DNA from: Acidobacteriota bacterium
GTDB taxonomy: Bacteria; Acidobacteriota; Terriglobia; UBA7540
Assembly (NCBI GenBank): GCA_021789565.1
Contig: JAJYJL010000690.1
Span: forward strand, 1-5,414
Reading direction: 5' to 3'
Length of the DNA: 5,414 bases
Numbering within the stretch: the first letter of the stretch is position 1; the number at the start of each line of letters is the position of its first letter. Below the pieces are notes generated by a model, which made no database searches, was not told the origin of the DNA, and worked only from the letters and a program-made list of their open reading frames with translations. Shown here in pieces: positions 1 through 5,414 of the stretch. The position numbers and the translations under genes are program-made.

Positions 1-1773
1 CTTGCCGTGGAAAAGTCCGAGGCGGACCTTGTGCCTCTCAGCAACTTCCCACAGGCGCTTCTGGGCACGGAACAGGGCCCAGTTGGCGGCAAAATATCCA
101 CCGTCTTTGACGGAATCGGAATAGCCCAGCATGACTTCCTGAAAGTTGCCGCGCGAGCGAAGAAGCCGGCGGTAGAGCCGGTCCTTCAGCAGTTGCTCCA
201 GAATGCCGGGGCCGGCTTCCAGGTCATCAACAGTTTCAAAAAGCGGAATGGCGTCAAATGTGGACTGCAATTCTCCGCCGGCGCCTGTAGTGACTAGACC
301 GGCCTGCCAACCCAGCAGCACCACGTCCCAGATGTTGGCGGCGCTGCTGGTCATGCTGAGGATGTAACGGTGCGTAGCGCGCGCCCCGTTGCGCGCCTGG
401 ATCTGCCCGAGCGTCTCAAACTCGCTCAGCGTGCGCTGGCCGGCTTCCGACATCTTGATGCGGTGCGGCCGCCTGCCCAGCAAAGTCCGGATGGAACTGA
501 TGCGCTCTTCGTCGGTTGTGTGCGCCAAACCTGATTCTTTCAAAATTTCATCTGCCGCGGCGCGCACATGGGAAGAGTGTTGGCGGAAATCCAGGCTGAC
601 GGAGTGGAAACAAAAAACGCGCACAGCCGTCAGCAACCGGCCGGGCTCCAGACGCGCCACACGCGGGCTGGGATGTTCCATCAGCAGTCGTTCAAGCGAT
701 TCCACGTCACGCTCGAATTCCTGCGCATCGGCGTATTCGCCACCTGTCCTCTCCAGCGTACGCTCAAGCCGCCAGCGCATGATGCGAATCTTGCGACGGT
801 AAACTTCGTTCTGCTGGTCAACACTTTCAAATATGCGCGTGGCGGGGAAGCGCTGCATGTCGCGCTGGATTTCAACGTTGACCTTTCGCTCCAACGCCGG
901 ACGCGAACAGGGGAATGAGACCACGCTGAGAAATTCGTCCAGCCGACGGATGTAAAAGTCGAGAATGCTGCGGCGAAGGCGCTCGGCGGCGTTGAGGCTG
1001 GTTTCGGCCGTCACGTTGGGATTGCCGTCACGGTCGGTCCCAACCCAGGAGCCAAACCGGATGCACGGGCGCAGTTCCTTCAGTTGCGGCGACAGGCGGG
1101 CCATCTCCTGCTCAAAACGCTCCCAGAAAATTCCCGCCAGGTCGTAGATGGTCCGCTCCAGAAAGACCAGCGAGTTCTCCACTTCCAGTTCAGGGGTCAC
1201 AGCGCGTTCGCGAGTCTCTTCAGTGAGCCACAATGCTTCAATCCATGGGTCCACGGACTTTTCTACCGTGTGCTCCGGTGACGCGCCCAACGCGTCGAGC
1301 GAGCGGCCAATGCGCAGCAGATGGTTAAAAACGCTGCGGCGCTTGGCTTCCGTGGGATGTGCCGTCAGCACCGGCTCAATCTGCATAGTGCGCAACAGCC
1401 GGGCGAGTTCGGCAACCGGGACGTTCTGCTTTGCCATCCGGCTGAAAGTCCGCCGAAGCGACATCGGCGCAGCGTTTTCTTCTGATTCGTATTGGCGCAG
1501 CCGGCGCACTCGTTGCCGCTCTTCGCAGAGGTTCACCAGGTGGAAAAACAGGCTGAATGCATGGGCTACGTCCGCAGCTCGATCCAGAGAAAGACTGCGC
1601 ACCTCGCGGTCGCCCGCGGCCAGCAGGTCAGGATCGGAAGTCTGGCGGAGTTGTTTGGAAAGCCGCCGAAGGGTTTCAATGGCATCAAACGTCTTGCGGC
1701 CGCTCTGCTCCTGGATCACCGCTCCCAGGCGCGTGGTAAGCAACCGAACTTCCCGGCGAAGCATTTCATCCAT
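1..1773 (-). CDS. ppc: Phosphoenolpyruvate carboxylase, N-terminal 591 residues (partial, runs off left edge)
   Basis: Cytosolic enzyme that carboxylates phosphoenolpyruvate with bicarbonate to oxaloacetate and phosphate, the anaplerotic feed to the TCA cycle and aspartate. The minus-strand frame is open from an ATG at 1773 to the left edge without a stop; an in-frame stop lies just upstream at 1783-1785. Visible signatures are TAHPTEAKRR with the catalytic His at residue 139 (E. coli His138), FGSWVGTDRDGNPNVT at about 240-255, LDFRQHS with Arg397 (E. coli Arg396), GYSDSVKDGG at 550-559 with Lys556 (E. coli Lys546), and the start of the catalytic loop FHG with His589 (E. coli His579). The last visible residue is Lys where E. 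coli has Arg581. Spacing matches the roughly 880-residue bacterial enzyme, so about 300 residues, including the aspartate inhibitor site, lie outside. No good Shine-Dalgarno precedes the ATG; a second ATG at 1764 is possible. The gene starts 34 bases after thrC, suggesting cotranscription. The family call is very secure. Confidence 0.97.
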   Translation of the reverse strand, partial: MDEMLRREVRLLTTRLGAVIQEQSGRKTFDAIETLRRLSKQLRQTSDPDLLAAGDREVRSLSLDRAADVAHAFSLFFHLVNLCEERQRVRRLRQYESEENAAPMSLRRTFSRMAKQNVPVAELARLLRTMQIEPVLTAHPTEAKRRSVFNHLLRIGRSLDALGASPEHTVEKSVDPWIEALWLTEETRERAVTPELEVENSLVFLERTIYDLAGIFWERFEQEMARLSPQLKELRPCIRFGSWVGTDRDGNPNVTAETSLNAAERLRRSILDFYIRRLDEFLSVVSFPCSRPALERKVNVEIQRDMQRFPATRIFESVDQQNEVYRRKIRIMRWRLERTLERTGGEYADAQEFERDVESLERLLMEHPSPRVARLEPGRLLTAVRVFCFHSVSLDFRQHSSHVRAAADEILKESGLAHTTDEERISSIRTLLGRRPHRIKMSEAGQRTLSEFETLGQIQARNGARATHRYILSMTSSAANIWDVVLLGWQAGLVTTGAGGELQSTFDAIPLFETVDDLEAGPGILEQLLKDRLYRRLLRSRGNFQEVMLGYSDSVKDGGYFAANWALFRAQKRLWEVAERHKVRLGLFHGK

Positions 1774-1807
1774 AATCGTTTGTCACATTCCGGGCGGCCA
1801 GGTGAAA

Positions 1808-3100
1808 TTACGCGCGACCTGCCAGCACGCCCTCCAAGGCCTTTCGCAAGGCATCCAGGTTGGCGTCCACTCGAATTCGCTGCCGTGATTCCTCCGCAGC
1901 CGAGCGATGGCGGATCACGTAATCCGTGTCTTTCAACTGGTGGCCCGTCAAAATGGCGATGATGTCGGCGTGCCGCTCGATCTTGCCCGCGCGTACCAGC
2001 TTGCGGATCCCGGCAACTGTTGCGGCAGAGGCCGGTTCGCAGCCCACGCCGTCTTCGGCCAAAGCCGCCTTGCCTTCAAAAATTTCTTCGTCCGTCACCG
2101 ACTCGCAAAAGCCTCCTGTCCACTCGAGTACGCGGCGTGCTTTTTTCCAGTTGGCGGGGTGGCCGATGCGAATAGCCGTTGCTTCGGTGTCTGGTTTCTC
2201 TACCGGTATCAGTTCCTCCGAGCCGGCCTGGAGCGTGCGATAAAACGGATTGGCCCCGGCGGCCTGGATCACGACCACTTTCGGCACCTTTTCGATAAAG
2301 CCCATCTCCTTCAGTTCTCGCAAACCCTTGCCGATGGCGGAAGCGTTGCCCAGGTTGCCGCCCGGCACCACAATGTAATCGGGCGGACGCCAGGCACGCT
2401 GTTCCATCATCTCAGCCACAATGGTCTTCTGCCCTTCAATGCGGAACGGGTTGATGGAATTTACAAGATAGAAGCCCATCTCCGTGGCCACCTGCCGCAG
2501 CAGGCTGAAGGCCTCATCAAAACTGTCGCCGATCTCAACAACCAACGCCCCAAAGTCCAGCGCCTGGGCCAGCTTGGCAGCGGAAATCTGCCGGTAAGGA
2601 ACAAAAAGAATGGCCTTCATTCCCGCGCGGCCCGCGTAGGCCGCCATTGACGAAGAAGTGTTTCCCGTGGAAGCGCACGCGACCATGCGCACGCCAAGCG
2701 AGGCGGCCCGCGTCATGCAGGCGGTCATGCCCAGGTCCTTGAAGGAGCCGGTCGGGTTGATGCCCTGGTGCTTGATGGTGAGGTGCACCGGCCCGGCCCA
2801 CCAGCCCGCGCGCCGGGTCCCTACCAGCGGAGTCGAACCTTCAGAAAGTGAAATGACGCGGTCGTGCACGCCAATGAAAGGCAGCAGTTCGCGGAAGCGC
2901 CAGACGCCGCTGCGGTCAATGGGTTCACCGCTCAGGCGCCGCTGATGCCATGCGGACCGAAGGGTCTCCGGATCCGTGATATCAAATTCGTACTTGACGT
3001 CAAGCAGGCCGCCGCACCAGGCGCACTGGTGCGATTCCCTTTTAGGGTCCTGCCTGCGCCCGCAGGCCTCTTCAATGCACTGTAGAAACGTGAATGCCAT
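1808..3100 (-). CDS. thrC: Threonine synthase
   Basis: PLP-dependent fold-type II enzyme converting O-phosphohomoserine to threonine and phosphate, the last step of threonine synthesis. From the ATG at 3100 the protein has 430 residues. An N-terminal Cys-rich ribbon (Cys8, Cys13, Cys26, Cys29) is followed by SEGSTPL at 86-92, NPTGSFKDLG with the Schiff-base Lys121, the substrate loop STGNT at 144-148, NSINPFRIEGQKT at 214-226 (highly characteristic of threonine synthase), a phosphate-binding loop GGNLGN at 247-252, and LTGHQLKD near the C-terminus. The frame also extends to a TTG at 3145, adding 15 residues and lying 18 bases from the lysC stop. I prefer the ATG because family members begin just before the first Cys, but neither start has a clear ribosome binding site. 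It lies downstream of lysC and upstream of ppc on the same strand. Related PLP enzymes such as threonine dehydratase or cysteate synthase fit less well, given the NSINPFR motif and the operon partner. Confidence 0.95.
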   Translation of the reverse strand: MAFTFLQCIEEACGRRQDPKRESHQCAWCGGLLDVKYEFDITDPETLRSAWHQRRLSGEPIDRSGVWRFRELLPFIGVHDRVISLSEGSTPLVGTRRAGWWAGPVHLTIKHQGINPTGSFKDLGMTACMTRAASLGVRMVACASTGNTSSSMAAYAGRAGMKAILFVPYRQISAAKLAQALDFGALVVEIGDSFDEAFSLLRQVATEMGFYLVNSINPFRIEGQKTIVAEMMEQRAWRPPDYIVVPGGNLGNASAIGKGLRELKEMGFIEKVPKVVVIQAAGANPFYRTLQAGSEELIPVEKPDTEATAIRIGHPANWKKARRVLEWTGGFCESVTDEEIFEGKAALAEDGVGCEPASAATVAGIRKLVRAGKIERHADIIAILTGHQLKDTDYVIRHRSAAEESRQRIRVDANLDALRKALEGVLAGRA

Positions 3101-3132
3101 TCGAGTATCAAGATAAGCGCGCGCCCCAATCA

Positions 3133-3147
3133 GGTTGCAATTCAACC
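3133..3147. repeat. Short inverted repeat in the lysC-thrC gap
   Basis: The 15 bases GGTTGCAATTCAACC form a perfect 5-base inverted repeat (GGTTG/CAACC) around a 5-base centre. It lies in the 63-base gap between the lysC stop and the preferred thrC ATG, and it covers the alternative TTG start at 3145. There is no T-run after it, and the stem is too short for a terminator. It could be a weak mRNA hairpin or a protein-binding half-site pair, but an inverted repeat of this size also occurs by chance. Confidence 0.3.
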
Positions 3148-3163
3148 GTGGCTGCGCGGCCCC

Positions 3164-4597
3164 TTAAAGTTGAAATTCCTCGTGGATGGCCTTGACGGCT
3201 TCCTTCATGTCCGAAGACTTGATTGCAAACGAAATGCTCAGTTCCGAGGAGCCTTGCGCAATCGCGATGATGTTGATCCCTTTGCGGCCCAAGGCTCCAA
3301 ATGCCCGCCCGGTGATGCCGGGAGTGCCCTTCATGTTCTCGCCCACCGTCACCACGATGGCAACCTTGGGCATCACTTCCAGCACGCCAACGTAGTCGTG
3401 CAGCATTTCGAGTTCGAACGCCTTTTCCAACTGCGCTTTCACTCGCGCCAGGTCGGCCTGGTGGATCGCAAAGCACAGCACGTTGTCTGCGGAGGACTGC
3501 GTGACCATCAGCGTGGAAACATTCTCAATGTAAAGGCTGTTGAACACGCGCGCGGCAAGCTGTGGAAACGAAACCGTGTTCCGGCCGCTTAGAGTGATCA
3601 GCACCGCTTCCTTTACTGAGGTAATCGCCTTGATGCCGCCGTGGCCGTTCCCGGCCGCGCTCACAATCCTTGTCCCCGGGCAGGAGGGGTTAAAGCTGTT
3701 CTTGATCCACACCGGAATCTTCTTTTCCATTACAGGCAAGATCGTTTTGGGATGGAGCACTTTGGCGCCGAAATACGAAAGTTCAATGGCTTCGCGGTAA
3801 GAAACCTCCGGAAGAATGCGCGCTTCGGGAACCAGTCGAGGATCGGCCGTGAGCACGCCATCCACGTCTGTCCAGATCCAGACTTCATCCGCATCGAGCG
3901 CCGCGCCCAGAATCGTGGCGCTGAAATCCGACCCGCCGCGGCCGAGTGTGGTGCAGACACCTTCCCGGGTAGCGCCTCGAAAACCCGTCACCACAGGAAT
4001 GACGCCGTCCTTCAGCAAAGGAACCAGCCGCTCATGCGTCTTGTCACGAGTCTGCTCGAACAGAGGGCTGGCGTTGCCGAAATTGTCATCGGTCACAATG
4101 CACTCGATGGCGTCCACAGCCTCCGCTTTCAATCCGCGCGAGCGCAGAATGCCCGCCTCCAGTGTGGCCGAGAGCACCTCGCCCAGACTCGACAGCGTGT
4201 CCATACCACGCGGGGTGATTTCGCGAAGCAATGTGAAGCCGGAGCACAGGTCCTCAAAATGCTTCACCTGCTCGGCCAGGCGAGGCAGCACGGTGGCCTG
4301 CTCGGCGGCGGAAAGACACTGATCTGCCACCTCGCGATGTCGCCGCGCAAGCTCCGCCCGTGAACCTTTCCAAGGCCCTTCCTGTCCTTCGCTGGCCTGG
4401 GTGGCGGCGCGAATCAGCATGTTGGTGGCGCCGCCCATCGCGGAGACCACAGCCACAACATCAGCGTGTCGGGAATGTTCTGCCAGAATATCCGCCACGC
4501 CCTGCATCCGTTCGGGGCTGCCAACGGACGTGCCGCCAAACTTCATCACGATCAGGGGGTTTTTGGTCTTGCCTGAACCTTCTTTTACTTTCACCAT
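3164..4597 (-). CDS. lysC: Aspartate kinase, monofunctional, ThrA-like
   Basis: Phosphorylates aspartate with ATP to 4-aspartyl phosphate, the committed step for lysine, threonine, methionine and isoleucine. The 477-residue protein starts at the ATG at 4597, which is preceded by AGGTGGAG; a TTG at 4615 in the same frame would add six residues but has no better support. The amino acid kinase domain shows KFGGTS at 19-24, TLSSLGE around 134-140, GRGGSD at 219-224, [12 protein letters not shown] at 243-254 and YFGAKVLHP at 275-283. Two C-terminal ACT domains follow, from about 325 and about 411, the second with [20 protein letters not shown] and [12 protein letters not shown]. These regulatory ACT domains imply allosteric feedback by threonine and/or lysine; which one cannot be read from the sequence. 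The second ACT resembles the aspartokinase half of bifunctional ThrA, yet the protein ends there with no homoserine dehydrogenase domain. thrC follows after 63 bases. The gene symbol is a functional label; the paralogue class is uncertain. Confidence 0.95.
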   Translation of the reverse strand: MVKVKEGSGKTKNPLIVMKFGGTSVGSPERMQGVADILAEHSRHADVVAVVSAMGGATNMLIRAATQASEGQEGPWKGSRAELARRHREVADQCLSAAEQATVLPRLAEQVKHFEDLCSGFTLLREITPRGMDTLSSLGEVLSATLEAGILRSRGLKAEAVDAIECIVTDDNFGNASPLFEQTRDKTHERLVPLLKDGVIPVVTGFRGATREGVCTTLGRGGSDFSATILGAALDADEVWIWTDVDGVLTADPRLVPEARILPEVSYREAIELSYFGAKVLHPKTILPVMEKKIPVWIKNSFNPSCPGTRIVSAAGNGHGGIKAITSVKEAVLITLSGRNTVSFPQLAARVFNSLYIENVSTLMVTQSSADNVLCFAIHQADLARVKAQLEKAFELEMLHDYVGVLEVMPKVAIVVTVGENMKGTPGITGRAFGALGRKGINIIAIAQGSSELSISFAIKSSDMKEAVKAIHEEFQL

Positions 4598-4599
4598 CT

Positions 4600-4607
4600 C
4601 TCCACCT
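4600..4607 (-). promoter_or_regulatory. Shine-Dalgarno sequence of the aspartate kinase gene
   Basis: Read on the minus strand the bases are AGGTGGAG, ending two bases before the ATG at 4597; the AGGTG core sits five bases upstream of the ATG. This is the only recognisable ribosome binding site in the window and decides the lysC start in favour of this ATG over the TTG at 4615 and the internal ATG at 4546. Confidence 0.65.
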
Positions 4608-4664
4608 GCGAACAAACAAAGGCACGCTCAGCCGTTCGAGCAGAGCCTTACGAGCCTCCGCCGT

Positions 4665-5414
4665 TTAGCGAGTCTTCGTTTTCGTCGTACTCGTAGCTTT
4701 GGGTTGCGTGGCTTTGGCTGCGTCCTGCACGGCCTGCAGAAACACCTTGGCGGGCAATGACAGATACCGGTCACGGCGATAAATCAGACCCAGCTCGCGA
4801 TAGATTTTTTCGCCTTCCAGCGGAATCAGCTTCAGCACGCCGGCGGCCACTTCCGGCTCCGCATAGGCCCGGTTGATCAACGAGATGCCCAGGCCCGCGC
4901 CCACAAACTTCTTCTGTGTCTCAACGCTTGCAAGCTCCATCGAAACCTGAATGTGGTCGCGAAAGTCGCGCAGCAGGCGGTCAATCACCACGCGCGTGTG
5001 GCCGGTCTTGGGCAGGATCAAGGGATGCTGGGCCACTTCTTCAACGGTTACGCTCTTGTTCTTGGCAAGCGGATGGTCTTTCGGGACCACCACCTGGACC
5101 TCATCGCGGAAAACTGGAATCACTTCAATGTTGTTCGCGTTCTGCGGCAGAGTCACGATGCCGAGATCCACGGCGCCTTCCTGTACCTTCTGCAAAATCT
5201 TGTGGCTGAAGTTGCGATAGATGCTGATCTGCACCAGCGGATAAAGCTGGCGAAAATGCGCGAAGGTTTGCGGCAAAACATAAAGGCAGGTAGCCTCATT
5301 GGCGCCGATGTAAAGCTTGCCGCGTGGGGTCTGATTGAGTTCAGCAATTGCCTGAAGCGCTTCTTTCTGCAAGGCCAGCAGCTGCTCCGCATAGCGCAGC
5401 AGGATTTCGCCCGC
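4665..5414 (-). CDS. LysR-family transcriptional regulator, C-terminal 249 residues (partial, runs off right edge)
   Basis: The minus-strand frame is open from the right edge to a TAA at 4665-4667. The visible 249 residues begin at AGEILLRYAEQLLAL, which matches the linker helix after the winged helix-turn-helix of LysR proteins, so roughly 60-70 N-terminal DNA-binding residues lie outside the window. The rest is a LysR substrate-binding domain (periplasmic-binding-protein type 2 fold): GKLYIGANE at 32-40 opens lobe I, VDLGIVTLP at 82-90, VVVPKDHPLA at 108-117 at the crossover, and VETQKKFVGAGLGISLI at 164-180, the usual effector-pocket and lobe II segment. The C-terminal tail from about 233 is rich in Ala, Lys and Thr and probably disordered. 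The domain looks closest to the CysL/CbbR-like branch, but effector and target genes cannot be deduced. It is on the same strand as lysC and ends 67 bases before it, so it may be cotranscribed with the biosynthetic genes rather than divergent from its target as is common for LysR genes. Confidence 0.92.
   Translation of the reverse strand, partial: AGEILLRYAEQLLALQKEALQAIAELNQTPRGKLYIGANEATCLYVLPQTFAHFRQLYPLVQISIYRNFSHKILQKVQEGAVDLGIVTLPQNANNIEVIPVFRDEVQVVVPKDHPLAKNKSVTVEEVAQHPLILPKTGHTRVVIDRLLRDFRDHIQVSMELASVETQKKFVGAGLGISLINRAYAEPEVAAGVLKLIPLEGEKIYRELGLIYRRDRYLSLPAKVFLQAVQDAAKATQPKATSTTKTKTR

Noticed and set aside
1774..1807. Promoter or regulatory element in the thrC-ppc gap
   Set aside because: The 34-base gap shows no -10/-35 pair, hairpin or clear ribosome binding site. 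Read-through from thrC is the simpler explanation.
1148..1888. Long plus-strand open frame of 246 codons over the ppc start and thrC end
   Set aside because: It is antisense to two well-identified genes and its product is Arg/Ser-rich with no recognisable motif, as expected from the opposite strand of GC-rich coding sequence.
1907..2650. Plus-strand open frame of 247 codons inside thrC
   Set aside because: It lies wholly antisense to threonine synthase, whose motifs are intact across the same bases. No motif or ribosome binding site supports it.
2535..2801. Minus-strand open frame of 88 codons in another frame within thrC
   Set aside because: It overlaps the PLP-binding core of threonine synthase out of frame. 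The thrC frame is continuous, so this is neither a frameshifted piece nor a separate gene.
3143..3145. TTG as the thrC start, giving a 445-residue protein
   Set aside because: It is possible by spacing to lysC, but the extra 15 residues precede the usual family start, there is no adequate ribosome binding site, and an ATG stands just before the conserved ribbon.
3641..4363. Plus-strand open frame of 240 codons inside lysC
   Set aside because: It is antisense to the aspartate kinase domain with its conserved motifs. The translated sequence looks like no known family.
4598..4664. Possible terminator between the LysR gene and lysC
   Set aside because: On the minus strand a GCTC/GAGC pair with an 8-base loop is followed by a broken T-rich stretch (TTTGTTTGTT). 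The 4-base stem is too weak and the T-run is interrupted, so I do not call a terminator.

Overview
The window is a compact stretch of ordinary chromosome. Four protein genes are all read from the minus strand, with almost no intergenic space. In transcription order (right to left) they are: the C-terminal part of a LysR-family transcriptional regulator (cut by the right edge), a monofunctional aspartate kinase, threonine synthase, and the N-terminal two thirds of phosphoenolpyruvate carboxylase (cut by the left edge). I see no RNA gene, mobile element, CRISPR array or phage gene. The long open frames on the plus strand are antisense shadows of GC-rich coding sequence.

The layout suggests one operon or transcription unit. 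The regulator stop and the kinase start are 67 bases apart. The kinase stop and the preferred threonine synthase start are 63 bases apart. The threonine synthase stop and the carboxylase start are 34 bases apart. I found no convincing terminator in these gaps. Only the kinase has a clear Shine-Dalgarno sequence.

The three enzymes make metabolic sense together. The carboxylase turns PEP and bicarbonate into oxaloacetate, which transamination converts to aspartate. Aspartate kinase commits aspartate to the lysine/threonine/methionine family. Threonine synthase completes the threonine branch. Homoserine dehydrogenase, homoserine kinase, aspartate-semialdehyde dehydrogenase and the aminotransferase are not in the window, so the route is only partly clustered here.

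The organism is a bacterium with moderately high GC. The gene style (ThrA-like but monofunctional aspartokinase, threonine synthase with an N-terminal Cys-rich ribbon and a GGNLGN phosphate loop, weak ribosome binding sites) would fit a soil Acidobacteriota-like genome. That assignment is an impression rather than something the sequence proves. I did not find an undescribed system. The items worth a second look are the clustering itself, the tandem LysR gene, a Lys in place of a usually conserved catalytic-loop Arg in the carboxylase, and the initiation region of thrC.
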